Source: Allobosea sp. LC85 | Lineage (GTDB): Bacteria > Pseudomonadota > Alphaproteobacteria > Rhizobiales > Beijerinckiaceae | Direction: 5' to 3' | Assembly (NCBI RefSeq): GCF_000735605.1 | Contig: NZ_JPKG01000046.1 | Location: 1-64,000, forward strand | Length of the DNA: 64,000 nt | Part shown: positions 52,393 through 61,114 of the stretch, piece by piece | Layout: each line of letters begins with the position of its first letter | Position numbering within the stretch: the stretch's first letter is position 1 | The notes under the pieces: generated by a model | Told to the model about the DNA's origin: nothing | The model's database searches: none | Seen by the model: the letters and a program-made list of their open reading frames with translations, nothing else | Made by a program: the position numbers and the translations under genes

Positions 52393-53584
52393 CGCGACGC
52401 ACCAGGACCAGCATCGCTACCAGCGCGAAGGTCTGGACGGCCGCCGAGATCATCAGCGTCGCACTGCTGCCAAAACGTTCGATCATCACCGCAAAAAGCA
52501 GAGGCGCCGCTGCGAAGGTCAGGTTCTGCGGCACCGTCAACCGCCCGAGCATGGTCGCAAAGCCGCGCCGGCCAAACAGCGAAAGTGGCAAGGTGGCGCG
52601 TGCCACGGCGATGACGCCCATGGCGGCGTTGAAGGCGGCGACAAAGCCGATGGCTGAAAGAGCGGTCCCTGATGCCAGCGCCATGAACAGGCAGGAGAGC
52701 GGCCCGAGCACGAGGCCGACCAAGGCCACGCGCTCGACCGCGAAGCGCTCCCCGGCCAGGACATCGACCAGTCTTGCCACAAGCGTTGCAAGACCGCCAA
52801 GCGAAGCGATCGTGACAGCCGTGGCGCTGGTCAGCCCGGTATTCTCCAGCAGGCCGATGAGATGGAGGGGCAGGCCCCAGGAGACCAACCCGCTTGCCGA
52901 AAAGGCGAAGGCCAGCAGCCAGAAGATCGGGCGACGCTCTTGCGCAGACACCCTGCCCTCATCGGCAGGCACAGCCGCCGCTGTCGGGCCGGCAGCGGGC
53001 GCCTGGGGCGGTGTGCCCGGGATGGCGAGATGGATCGGCAGCACGATCGCGATCTGGATCGCGGCAAAGATGAGCAGGGCCACACGCCAGCCATAGGCAG
53101 CGCAAAGGGCTGCGGACAACGGCCAGAACACGCTGGAGGCAAGCCCCGTGACCAGCATCATCACACCGATGACGCGACGCGTTCGCGCACCCATCAGCTG
53201 TGCCACTGTGACATTGCCGACATTGGCGAGCGTCAGCGAGTGACCGATACCGATGACGAACCAGGTCGCGAGATAGCTGATCGGCCCCTGTGCAGCGGCA
53301 AGCAAGGCAAGGCCCAGCGCGCAGATGACGGCCCCGACACACATGGCGCGTCGCGTTCCGCGACGATCGAGATGTCTCCCGACCATCGGCGCGACCACAG
53401 CACCGGTCACGAGCAGGATGGTGATGCCCCCGAAGACGATCTCCCCGCTCATCCCCAGTTCGCGATCGAGATAGGCGGCCAGAACCGACGGTGCGTAATA
53501 GGTCGATCCCCAGCCGATGATGCGGGTGAGAGCGAGGCCGCTGAGCAGCGGCCAGTGCTCCGGAAGGCGTGATAGGGCAAGCAA
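52379..53584 (-). CDS. Major facilitator superfamily transporter
   Basis: This 401-residue protein has twelve predicted membrane helices in two sets of six. Family A motif is [14 protein letters not shown] in the helix 2-3 loop. It starts with [19 protein letters not shown], reminiscent of oxalate/formate-antiporter-like or monocarboxylate MFS groups; the substrate cannot be stated. Start is uncertain: a TTG at 53584 without a clear ribosome-binding site is the only in-frame option at this end. It lies antisense between fliI and fliJ, overlapping the fliI stop, which suggests insertion into the flagellar locus. Confidence 0.85.
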   Translation of the reverse strand: MLALSRLPEHWPLLSGLALTRIIGWGSTYYAPSVLAAYLDRELGMSGEIVFGGITILLVTGAVVAPMVGRHLDRRGTRRAMCVGAVICALGLALLAAAQGPISYLATWFVIGIGHSLTLANVGNVTVAQLMGARTRRVIGVMMLVTGLASSVFWPLSAALCAAYGWRVALLIFAAIQIAIVLPIHLAIPGTPPQAPAAGPTAAAVPADEGRVSAQERRPIFWLLAFAFSASGLVSWGLPLHLIGLLENTGLTSATAVTIASLGGLATLVARLVDVLAGERFAVERVALVGLVLGPLSCLFMALASGTALSAIGFVAAFNAAMGVIAVARATLPLSLFGRRGFATMLGRLTVPQNLTFAAAPLLFAVMIERFGSSATLMISAAVQTFALVAMLVLVRRVSSP

Positions 53585-53826
53585 AGGAAAGCGATCCGGC
53601 AGGGAAAGACGGGCGAACGCCCTGGTAACAGACGCAGAGTCTATAGGGGACGCTCAGGCCACGGCAGCAGCGGCGACGCGGACTCAATATGCGTCGAAAG
53701 CGGGCTGCCTCGGTAAGAAACGGTCAACCTCCTTGCGCCATTGTACTTTTCGTCTCGCGGATCAAGTTCCGGCGGCGAACCGAGGGGTCGGGGAGCCGCC
53801 ATGCGTAACCAGGAGTTGGACACGAC

Positions 53827-54231
53827 ATGAAGTCGCGAGAGACCCTCTTGCGTCTCAAACGCTTCCAGGTGGACGAAAAGCGTCGCCGGGTAAGCCAGAT
53901 TGAGATGATGATTGCGGATTTCCATCGCATGGCGACCGATCTGGATCGCGAGATCCAGAGCGAGGAGACACGGGCCGGTATTTCCGACCCAGCTCATTTC
54001 GCCTATCCGACCTATGCCAAGGCAGCGCTTGGGCGCCGCGACAACCTGCGGCAGTCGGCGGATAATCTGAAGGGCCAGCTCGATGAAGCCAAGGCCGAGC
54101 TTCAGGAAGCCTTCGAGGACATGAAGAAGGTCGAGATTCTCGACGATCGCGAGCGTGCCTCCGAACGAGCCGCCGAAGCGGCGCGCGACCAGTCGATGAT
54201 GGATTCGATCGGGCTGCGCTCGCGCGCCTGA
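53827..54231 (+). CDS. fliJ: Flagellar export chaperone FliJ
   Basis: This 134-residue, highly charged all-helical coiled-coil protein interacts with FliI and FlhA in the flagellar export gate. The sequence MKSRETLLRLKRFQVDEKRRRVSQIE and a continuous heptad pattern to residue ~125 are typical of alphaproteobacterial FliJ. It is separated from fliI by an antisense MFS gene and should have its own promoter in the 242 bases upstream, which otherwise hold nothing I can support. A strong terminator follows. Confidence 0.85.
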   Translation: MKSRETLLRLKRFQVDEKRRRVSQIEMMIADFHRMATDLDREIQSEETRAGISDPAHFAYPTYAKAALGRRDNLRQSADNLKGQLDEAKAELQEAFEDMKKVEILDDRERASERAAEAARDQSMMDSIGLRSRA

Positions 54232-54262
54232 CCGTTGGCTTCAGGGGCCTTGCATGCAAAAA

Positions 54263-54291
54263 GGGGCGGGAGGCCGTTGGCCTCCCGCCCC
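54263..54291. terminator. Bidirectional terminator between fliJ and GNAT gene
   Basis: A 13-bp perfect stem (54263-54275 with 54279-54291) with a GTT loop is flanked by a run of A on the left and TTTTCT on the right, so it can serve fliJ on the plus strand and the convergent GNAT gene on the minus strand. Confidence 0.9.
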
Positions 54292-54296
54292 TTTTC

Positions 54297-54911
54297 TCAT
54301 TCGATCACCGGATGGTGCCGCACGCAGTCGCGCGGCATATGCCCCTTCAGCCGCGGATCATCGTCGACCTCGACACTGCGCTTGAAGACCGTGAAGCCCG
54401 AGCGCTGATAGAATTCCGGCGCGCTCTGATGATCGAGCGTGCAAGTATGCACCCAGAAGCGCGAAATCGGCTGCGCCCAGGCCCGTTCCAGCGCCCGATT
54501 CATCAGCCAACGGCCGGCGCCGCGGCCGAGCACGGATTCGTCCAGCCCGAAAAAGCTGAGCTCTCCTTCTCCCGGGACGCGGAAATCAAGCTCCAGCAAT
54601 CCCACGTCCCGGCCATCGGCCCGAACGGCGAAGAACTCGACGGCGGGATCGGCGAGGATCGCCTCGATCTCCGCTACGGGCTTGACCAGCCGACTGAACC
54701 ACATCCAGCGTTCGCCGAGCACACGATAGATCGCGAGGTAGCGCGCGACATCGTCCCTCCCGATCGGCTCGAGCGAGAAGCCCGACAGGCCGGGCGGATC
54801 GGCCCGCCTGGCCGGCGGCGCAAACATCTCGAGAGACGTGACGATTGCCGCGATCTTGCCGGGCGGAAGGTCGGTGATGCCGGTCAGGCTGATGGATAGG
54901 CTGTCGCTCAT
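54297..54911 (-). CDS. GNAT-family N-acetyltransferase
   Basis: This 204-residue protein has a ~70-residue N-terminal extension ending PIGRDDVARYLAIYRVLGERWMWFSRL, and a GNAT core with acetyl-CoA loop SVLGRGAGRWLMNRALERAW and a later HTCTLDHQSAPEFYQRSGF. Such enzymes acetylate amines of small molecules or proteins; the acceptor is unknown. ATG 54911 (MSDSLSISLTGITDLPPGK) is preferred over 54992. It converges with fliJ through a shared terminator. Confidence 0.87.
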   Translation of the reverse strand: MSDSLSISLTGITDLPPGKIAAIVTSLEMFAPPARRADPPGLSGFSLEPIGRDDVARYLAIYRVLGERWMWFSRLVKPVAEIEAILADPAVEFFAVRADGRDVGLLELDFRVPGEGELSFFGLDESVLGRGAGRWLMNRALERAWAQPISRFWVHTCTLDHQSAPEFYQRSGFTVFKRSVEVDDDPRLKGHMPRDCVRHHPVIE

Positions 54912-55091
54912 GGTCCTGTCTGCAGTAGGTTCGCCGTGCGGCCGAAACGCGAATCCGGCGCCATCGAGGCTGCCGGATATCGCCGCGATCATGACATGAT
55001 CCCGGCGGAAAGATCAGATCGTGCGGTGCATGCCCCATTCCCGCCAGGTGAAGCCGTGGCGCACCGCTTCAAACGGACAAGGATTCTCTCG

Positions 55092-55475
55092 ATGGCCAGA
55101 CATGTAAAGCTGAAGCTCGCCGCCGCTCTTTTCGGCATCGCGGCACTGGGCGGTGTCGCCATTGCGCAGCAGCATCAGGGGCACGGCGCCATGCAGGGCT
55201 CGGCGGCCAGCGCTGCGGACACACCGGCGACGACGGCCTACAAGGCGGCCAATGACAAGATGCACAAGGACATGGCGACCTCCTTCACCGGCGACGCCGA
55301 TGCCGATTTCGTTCGTGGCATGATTCCGCATCATCAGGGCGCCATCGACATGGCCAAGATCGTGCTTGCCCATGGCAAGGACCCGGAGATCAAGAAGCTC
55401 GCCACGGAGGTTGTCTCCGCCCAGGAGAAGGAGATCGCCTTCATGCGGGACTGGCTGAAGAAAAACGGAAAATAG
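55092..55475 (+). CDS. DUF305 exported protein
   Basis: This 127-residue protein has a Sec signal peptide (about 1-24, ending AIAQQ) and a DUF305 domain with FVRGMIPHHQGAIDMAKIVL and a C-terminal QEKEIAFMRDWLKKNGK. His/Met-rich DUF305 proteins (CopM-like) are ferritin-like helical bundles often linked to copper or other metal handling. A His/Met-rich stretch (QQHQGHGAMQ) follows the signal peptide. The function here is inferred. No metal genes adjoin. The next gene starts 152 bases on, same strand. Confidence 0.87.
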   Translation: MARHVKLKLAAALFGIAALGGVAIAQQHQGHGAMQGSAASAADTPATTAYKAANDKMHKDMATSFTGDADADFVRGMIPHHQGAIDMAKIVLAHGKDPEIKKLATEVVSAQEKEIAFMRDWLKKNGK

Positions 55476-55627
55476 GCCCTCCGAACCGGCCGGGCGTGGG
55501 CAACGCCGCTTGCCCTCGCCCTCCCTCGCTGGCACACAGGCGAAGGTTCGCTCCGGCCGGCTTCCCCAGGCCTTCCCCTGCGCGCCGCGACACCGCCTTC
55601 GACGCCTCCTCGCAGCCTGCCGGTTTC

Positions 55628-56665
55628 ATGAAACGCTATCTCGACTATCTCTGGCCGCTCATCGGTCTCGTCGCGGTCGTCTGGTCGGTCGAGTTGCTCT
55701 GGGACAAGCTCAAGGCCGAGGCCGGCACGGACGGCGCCGTCCAGGCGTTGCTGGAGCAGGGAACCCTCTGGCAGAACGTCAAGATCATTGCGGCAGGCAT
55801 CGGCCAGAAGATCGCCTTGATCTCGCCGGACGCCTTCCTGCACGCAGCTCTCGCAACGCTCGTCGCCTACGCTGCGCTTGCCTGGTATGATCGCATTGCC
55901 CTGATCCATCTTGGCAAGGAAAAGGGCATCTCCTGGCCCTATATCTCCCTCTGTTCCTTCGTGACCTATGCGCTCTCGCACAATATCGGCGCCTCGGTCT
56001 TTTCTGGCGGCATGGTACGGTTCCGCGCCTATACCGCGAAGGGCCTGACAACGGCCGATGTCGCAGTTCTGGTGGCGCTCTGCTCCTTCACCTTCGCCTT
56101 CGGAACCATTCTGCTGCTCGGGCTCGTCCTGATTGGGGAGCCTCAGATCCTGCGTCCGCTCGGTCGGCTCTCGCATTGGTTCACCCTCGGCGACACGACA
56201 GCCCGACTGATCGGTTTCGGGCTGCTTGCCTTCGTCGGGCTCTACACAATCGGCTCCTGGCTGAAGTTCAAGCCGCTCAAGATCGGCAAGTTCGAGCTGA
56301 TCTATCCCCGTCTGCCGGTCGTTGCACGGCAGTATCTCGCCGCGCCGCTGGAACTGATGGGCGCCGCCGGCATCATCTATTTCGCACTGCCCGATCAGGG
56401 AAACCCCGGCTTCTTCATCGTGCTTGGCGCCTTCCTCCTCTCCTTCTCGGCTGGGCTGCTCAGCCAGGTACCGGGCGGGGTCGGCGTGATGGAAGCGGTT
56501 TTCCTCGCGGTCATGCCAGGCGTGCCGGCGCCAGCCGTCTTCGCGGCGCTGCTGATCTGGCGGCTGTTCTACCTGATCCTGCCGCTGGTGATTTCGCTGC
56601 CGATCGTGCTGGCCTTCGAGCGCAGCCAGCTCAGGAAGAACACCCGCATCGCGCCGCCGCCCTGA
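55628..56665 (+). CDS. YbhN/UPF0104 lysylphosphatidylglycerol-synthase-like membrane protein
   Basis: This 345-residue protein has about eight membrane helices and matches the LPG_synthase_TM domain, the flippase-like half of MprF without the catalytic lysyl-transfer domain. Conserved stretches include SYALSHNIGASVFSGGMVRFR-like (TYALSHNIGASVFSGGMVRF) and SQVPGGVGVMEAVFL, the latter with the PGGxGxxE motif. It is probably a lipid-related transport or glycolipid protein; substrate unknown. ATG 55628 begins directly before the first helix, after an N-terminal region that reads as non-coding. Convergent with the EamA transporter gene. Confidence 0.86.
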   Translation: MKRYLDYLWPLIGLVAVVWSVELLWDKLKAEAGTDGAVQALLEQGTLWQNVKIIAAGIGQKIALISPDAFLHAALATLVAYAALAWYDRIALIHLGKEKGISWPYISLCSFVTYALSHNIGASVFSGGMVRFRAYTAKGLTTADVAVLVALCSFTFAFGTILLLGLVLIGEPQILRPLGRLSHWFTLGDTTARLIGFGLLAFVGLYTIGSWLKFKPLKIGKFELIYPRLPVVARQYLAAPLELMGAAGIIYFALPDQGNPGFFIVLGAFLLSFSAGLLSQVPGGVGVMEAVFLAVMPGVPAPAVFAALLIWRLFYLILPLVISLPIVLAFERSQLRKNTRIAPPP

Positions 56666-56714
56666 CAAGCATAATGCCGACAAGGCGGGCAGCATCACGC
56701 GCTAGAACATGGCC

Positions 56715-57602
56715 TCAGCGCCTGAGCGCGATTGCGGCTGCGCCAAACATCAGCACCGCGCCGATTGCCTCCGACAGGCCGAATGGCTCGTTCAGCACGA
56801 CGACTCCGGCCGTGACCGCAATGGCGGGGCTGACGAAGGCGTAGAGCCCGGCATGAAAGGCGCCCCAGTCGCGCAGCAGCCGCATGTAGATGGTGAAGCC
56901 GATCAGGGAGCCGCCGAACACCAGTGCGGCAAGCGCCGGCCAGACCGGCCACTCTCCGAGCAAGCGCATGTCAGCGAGCGTGACCGGCTCGACAGCGAAC
57001 GAGACCGCCGCGAGGCCGAGCGCGCCAATCACCGTCTGCCAGCCGGCCAATGTCAGCGTCGGCATGGTCCCGGCGATCCGCCGCGTCAGTACGGCCCCGA
57101 AGCAGTAGAGCAGCGTGCCGAAGGCCACGGCCGCCAGCCCCCAGATCTCCATCGGATCGCCATGCGCCGCGCTCCAGCCGCTGGAAGCCCGCGTGGCAAA
57201 CAGAAAGCACAGCCCGGTGAGCCCGAGCACGATGGCCGCAATGCGTGGGCCGGTGACCCGCTGCCCCTCGATCAGGCGGCTCGCGATCAGCGTGTAGATC
57301 GGGATCGTCGCAAGGTTGACGACGGCGGCGAGCCCAGACGGCGCATGGGCGGTCCCCCAGAACAGGAAAGTGTAATTGCCCGTATTCACCAGAAGCGCGG
57401 TGACCAGCAGGCGGCGCCGAGCCGCCGGCGGAACGGCGAGAACGTCGCGCCCGGCCCAGAGCAACATCAGGACCCCGGCGATCGAAAATCGTGCCGCCGC
57501 GAGGAAGATCGGCGGGACATGGGCCGATCCGATCTTGACCGGCAGGAAGGTCAGCCCCCAAACCAGGCACATCAGGGCGAAATAGAAGGCGTTGCGCGAC
57601 AT
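56715..57602 (-). CDS. EamA/DMT-family transporter
   Basis: This 295-residue inner-membrane protein has ten helices in two EamA repeats; it starts NAFYFALMCLVWGLTFLPVKIG, and each repeat has the conserved FLFWGTAHAP and FGLSEAIGAVLM ends. Members export amino acids or other metabolites. ATG 57602 is chosen over the upstream start at 57692. It is divergent from an XRE-cupin regulator gene across 147 bases, so this regulator probably controls it. Confidence 0.9.
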   Translation of the reverse strand: MSRNAFYFALMCLVWGLTFLPVKIGSAHVPPIFLAAARFSIAGVLMLLWAGRDVLAVPPAARRRLLVTALLVNTGNYTFLFWGTAHAPSGLAAVVNLATIPIYTLIASRLIEGQRVTGPRIAAIVLGLTGLCFLFATRASSGWSAAHGDPMEIWGLAAVAFGTLLYCFGAVLTRRIAGTMPTLTLAGWQTVIGALGLAAVSFAVEPVTLADMRLLGEWPVWPALAALVFGGSLIGFTIYMRLLRDWGAFHAGLYAFVSPAIAVTAGVVVLNEPFGLSEAIGAVLMFGAAAIALRR

Positions 57603-57749
57603 GACCCGGTCCTTAGCGATGCCGAAACGACAGGACCAATGCCGGATTGGCGACGGCTGCATGGGCGTGACGCAGGCGTGCATCCTGCGCATCCGCGCCG
57701 CCTGTCATGGGTTGCACTCCGGCTCATCCACTATAGAAGATTTGACGCT

Positions 57750-58310
57750 ATGATAATGGACGACCTGACGTCAATGCTCGCCGACCGCATGCGGATCGAG
57801 CGGGAAAGTCGCGGCTGGAGCCTGAGCGATCTCGCCGACAAATCCGGGGTCTCCCGCGCGATGATCAGCAAGATCGAGCGGGGAGAAGCGAGCCCGACCG
57901 CTGTTCTGCTCGGTCGACTTTCCGGTGCCTTCGGGCTGACCTTGTCGAACCTTCTCGCGCGAGCCGAGACGCCGAGCGAGTTTCTCAGACGCTGCGCAGA
58001 TCAACCATTCTGGCGCGATCCGGAGACCGGCTTCACGCGGCGCGCCATTTCGCCGACTGGCGAAGCGGGCATCGAACTGGTCGATGCCGAGTTGCCGCCC
58101 GGAGCGCGCATCTCGTATCCCGCAGACTCCTACGCTTTCATCAGGCAGCAGATCTGGGTGCAGTCCGGCACGCTCGACTTCCGCGAAGGCGAGGCGATGA
58201 GGCGGCTGCAGGCCGGGGATTGCCTTGAGCTCGGCCCGCCCAGCGATTGCAGCTTCAGCAACCCCGGACCGGAGCCGGTACGCTATCTCGTTGTCGTCGT
58301 GCGCCGCTGA
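57750..58310 (+). CDS. XRE-family regulator with C-terminal cupin domain
   Basis: This 186-residue transcription factor has an N-terminal helix-turn-helix (about 6-62; WSLSDLADKSGVSRAMISKIERGEASPT) and a C-terminal cupin domain (about 95-186) with FIRQQIWVQSGTLDFREGE and LQAGDCLELGP. Such proteins sense a small ligand and usually repress a neighbouring transporter or catabolic gene. The start is the ATG at 57750 or 57756, in a divergent gap with the EamA gene. An open frame continues upstream but is a shadow of that gene. Confidence 0.9.
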   Translation: MIMDDLTSMLADRMRIERESRGWSLSDLADKSGVSRAMISKIERGEASPTAVLLGRLSGAFGLTLSNLLARAETPSEFLRRCADQPFWRDPETGFTRRAISPTGEAGIELVDAELPPGARISYPADSYAFIRQQIWVQSGTLDFREGEAMRRLQAGDCLELGPPSDCSFSNPGPEPVRYLVVVVRR

Positions 58311-58317
58311 GGCCGGC

Positions 58318-60441
58318 TCAGACGCTTCCAACCGTCTTCAGCCGGACGCGCGGATGGATTTCACCCTGAGACAGCACGGGCGTCTCGCGCCGGAAGCGCT
58401 CGATGATCTGGCGCACAAAAGGTCGTGCCATGCCCGAGGTGACCAGCGCCGGCATCTCGCCGATACGCGCTGCGTCTTCGAACTTGTCGCGCACCTGATG
58501 CACGAACTCCTGCAGGCGGGAGGGTTGCATGGCCAGATGCCGATCCTCGCCCTGGCCGACGATCGATTCGGCAAAGATGCTCTCCCAGGCCGGCGAGAGC
58601 GTAATGATCGGCAAATGTCCCTGCTGGTTCGAGAACTGGGCACAGATCTGCCGCGCGAGCCGCACCCGAACATGTTCGGCAATGTCGCGCGGATTCTTGA
58701 TGCCGCCGGCGACTTCGGCGATGCCTTCGACGACGGTGGCGAGATCGCGGATCGAGATGCGCTCTGCGAGCAGCAATTGCAGCACGCGCTGGATGCCGGT
58801 GGTCGAGATCTGGCTCGGCACGATTTCCTTGACGAGGTCGGCATGGTCCTTGGGGAGCTCGCGCAGCAGCTTCTGCACCTCGCCATGCGAGAGCAGCTCC
58901 GGCATATGCGACTTCAGCACCTCGGTCAGATGCGTCGAGATCACCGTGGCGGCATCGACCACGGTAAAGCCGCGCAGCTGCGCCTCGTCTTGCAGTGACG
59001 CATCGATCCAGGTCGCAGGCAGGCCGAAGGTCGGCTCCAGCACATTATGGCCGGGCAGGTTCACGCTGCCGCCCATCGGGTCCATGGCCATGAACTGGCC
59101 GGCATAGACGATGCCGTGCCCGGCATCGATCTCCTTGATCTTGATGTAGTAGTGGTTTGCTTCGAGCTGGACGTTGTCGACGATGCGCACCGCCGGCATC
59201 ACGAAGCCGAGCTCGGCAGCAAGCTGGCGGCGCAGCGCCCTGACCTGATCGGTCAGCCGATCCTGGCCGCCCGCCGCGTTGACCAGCGGTAGCAGCCCGT
59301 AGCCGATCTCGATCTTGAGTTCGTCGAGCTTGAGCAGATCGTTGAGTGTCTCCTCCTTCGGCGTGCCGTCGGCAGCAAGCGGCGATGCAGCCTGCGCAGC
59401 CTCCGCCACCTCGACTTCCCTAGCCTTGGCGATCCGGCCGAAATGGCGCGCGAGCCAGGCCGAACCGCCTGCGAGCAGCAGGAAGGGCAGCATCGGGATA
59501 CCGGGCAGGACCGCGATCAGCAGCATCACCGCCGCCGACATGCCGAGCGCCTTCGGGTAGCCTGAGAGCTGCCTGCCGAGCGCCTTGTCGGCCGCGCCGC
59601 GCACGCCTGACTTGGAGACCAGCAGGCCGGCCGCCGTTGAGACGATCAGGGCCGGAATCTGGCTGACGAGGCCGTCGCCGACGGTCAGCTGCGTGTAGGC
59701 GCGCGCCGCATCGCCGAAGCCCATGCCCTGCTGCGCGACGCCGATGATGATGCCGCCGAGGACGTTGATGAAGGTGATGAGCAGGCCGGCGATGGCGTCG
59801 CCGCGCACGAATTTCGAGGCACCGTCCATCGAACCGAAGAAATTGGCCTCGTCCTCCAGCGCCTTGCGGCGCTCCTTGGCGACGTCCTGATCGATCAGGC
59901 CGGCCGAGAGATCGGCGTCGATCGCCATCTGCTTGCCGGGCATCGCGTCCAGGGCGAATCGCGCCGCAACCTCGGCGATGCGGCCCGAACCTTTGGTGAT
60001 GACCACGAAATTGACGATGATCAGGATGGTGAAGACGATCACCCCGATCACGAAATTGCCGCTCATCACGAAGTTGCCGAAGGCCTCGATGACGTGGCCA
60101 GCGGCCGCGCTGCCTTCATGGCCATGAGCAAGGATCAGGCGCGTCGAGGCGAGGTTGAGCGCCAGCCGCAGCATCGTGACGATCAGCAGCACGGTCGGGA
60201 AGGCCGAGAACTCCAGCGGCTCCTCGATGAAGAGCGCCGTCATCAGCACCAGCACGGACAGGATGATCGACAAGGCCAGGAGCAGGTCGAGCAGCAGCGC
60301 CGGCAGCGGGAAGATGAGCACCACGAGGATGCCCATGACGCCAATGGCTAGGAACAGGTCGGGCCGGTTGAGGAAATTCCCCATGGCGCCGCCGCTGGGG
60401 ATCTTGAAACCGCCACCGGCACCCGCCGTCACGTCCGTCAT
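58318..60441 (-). CDS. flhA: Flagellar export gate protein FlhA
   Basis: This 707-residue protein forms the inner-membrane export gate of the flagellar type III apparatus. It has a hydrophobic N-terminal half with about eight helices (28-330), including the FHIPEP-type region KGSGRIAEVAARFALDAMPGKQMAIDADL, and a cytosolic C-terminal domain (about 350-707) that binds chaperone-substrate complexes. Length is normal for the family. ATG 60441 is favoured; a GTG at 60453 is an alternative. It converges with the XRE-cupin gene, whose stop lies 7 bases away. Flagellar partners here are fliI and fliJ some 6 kb off. Confidence 0.96.
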   Translation of the reverse strand: MTDVTAGAGGGFKIPSGGAMGNFLNRPDLFLAIGVMGILVVLIFPLPALLLDLLLALSIILSVLVLMTALFIEEPLEFSAFPTVLLIVTMLRLALNLASTRLILAHGHEGSAAAGHVIEAFGNFVMSGNFVIGVIVFTILIIVNFVVITKGSGRIAEVAARFALDAMPGKQMAIDADLSAGLIDQDVAKERRKALEDEANFFGSMDGASKFVRGDAIAGLLITFINVLGGIIIGVAQQGMGFGDAARAYTQLTVGDGLVSQIPALIVSTAAGLLVSKSGVRGAADKALGRQLSGYPKALGMSAAVMLLIAVLPGIPMLPFLLLAGGSAWLARHFGRIAKAREVEVAEAAQAASPLAADGTPKEETLNDLLKLDELKIEIGYGLLPLVNAAGGQDRLTDQVRALRRQLAAELGFVMPAVRIVDNVQLEANHYYIKIKEIDAGHGIVYAGQFMAMDPMGGSVNLPGHNVLEPTFGLPATWIDASLQDEAQLRGFTVVDAATVISTHLTEVLKSHMPELLSHGEVQKLLRELPKDHADLVKEIVPSQISTTGIQRVLQLLLAERISIRDLATVVEGIAEVAGGIKNPRDIAEHVRVRLARQICAQFSNQQGHLPIITLSPAWESIFAESIVGQGEDRHLAMQPSRLQEFVHQVRDKFEDAARIGEMPALVTSGMARPFVRQIIERFRRETPVLSQGEIHPRVRLKTVGSV

Positions 60442-60509
60442 CGACCAGTCCACTCCCCGTCGCGACGCGGCCGTCAGGCAACCATGCCCCTCCAGCTTCC
60501 GCGACGATA

Positions 60510-60528
60510 CCCGGCAATTCTTGCCGGG
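60510..60528. promoter_or_regulatory. Hairpin upstream of flhA
   Basis: CCCGGCAA (60510-60517) pairs with TTGCCGGG (60521-60528), within an outer ACCATG…CATGGT pair (60481-60486 with 60531-60536). It lies in the 249-base flhA / small-exported-protein divergent gap and might be an operator or leader structure. Confidence 0.3.
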
Positions 60529-60690
60529 TTCATGGTGAACGAATGGTTAAGCCGGGCAGAAAATCCGGCCGTGGAACCCCTTCCTGAATGGTTGGTTATT
60601 GAATTGCCGCCTTCTGGCCCCATTCGGCCGGACAACTCGCGGGTGGGGTCGACATACTGGCTTCTCTGGCCGACTTGATTGGAGATATTC

Positions 60691-61020
60691 GTGGATAGAC
60701 GTTCCTTTGTTTTGAGCATTTTCGGTGGCCTCGCCGCGGCCGGGCTTGGCGGAACCGCCATGGCCCAGGCAGCGATGGACAAGACCACCCCGACGCCGGA
60801 GATGCTGCCTGCGAACGAATTGAATGCTGCAACCAAGGCCGCGCTTGATCGTGCCGATGCCGATTTCAATCAGGTGGTGGTCCGCGAACGCACCGTCGTT
60901 CGACGGCCGCGTCCGGCCTACCGGCGCCCGGTCGTCGTGCGCGAGCGCGGCGTCGTGCGCCGCCCCGCCCCGCGCTATCGCCGTCCCGTGGTGCTACGCC
61001 GGGATGTGATCGTGCGCTAG
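60691..61020 (+). CDS. Small twin-arginine-signal protein with Arg/Pro-rich tail (paralog 1)
   Basis: This 109-residue protein has a signal resembling a twin-arginine leader: VDRRSFVLSIFGGLAAAGLGG with cleavage near AMAQA. A short linker includes LNAATKAALDRADADFNQ, and the C-terminal ~45 residues are basic, Arg/Pro/Val-rich repeats (VRRPRPAYRRP, VVRRPAPRYRRP). GGAG precedes GTG 60691 by 6 bases. A paralog with the same signal and linker but a Tyr-rich tail lies at 62686. I know no function; an export to periplasm and binding of polyanion or wall by the basic tail is inference. Confidence 0.75.
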   Translation: MDRRSFVLSIFGGLAAAGLGGTAMAQAAMDKTTPTPEMLPANELNAATKAALDRADADFNQVVVRERTVVRRPRPAYRRPVVVRERGVVRRPAPRYRRPVVLRRDVIVR

Positions 61021-61035
61021 GCCGCAGAGTTTCGA

Positions 61036-61063
61036 GAAGGCGGTGCCGAGGGGCACCGCCTTC
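61036..61063 (+). terminator. Rho-independent terminator after paralog 1
   Basis: A 12-bp perfect stem (61036-61047 with 61052-61063) with a GAGG loop is followed by TTCGCAT. It directly follows the small exported protein gene. Confidence 0.75.
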
Positions 61064-61114
61064 TTCGCATGAGGCGAAGCCATGACGGCACGCCAGACCC
61101 AGAGGGAGATCGTC

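Noticed and set aside
56709-57749. In-frame upstream extension of the XRE-cupin regulator
   Set aside because: It is antisense to the EamA transporter; the helix-turn-helix begins right after the ATG at 57750.
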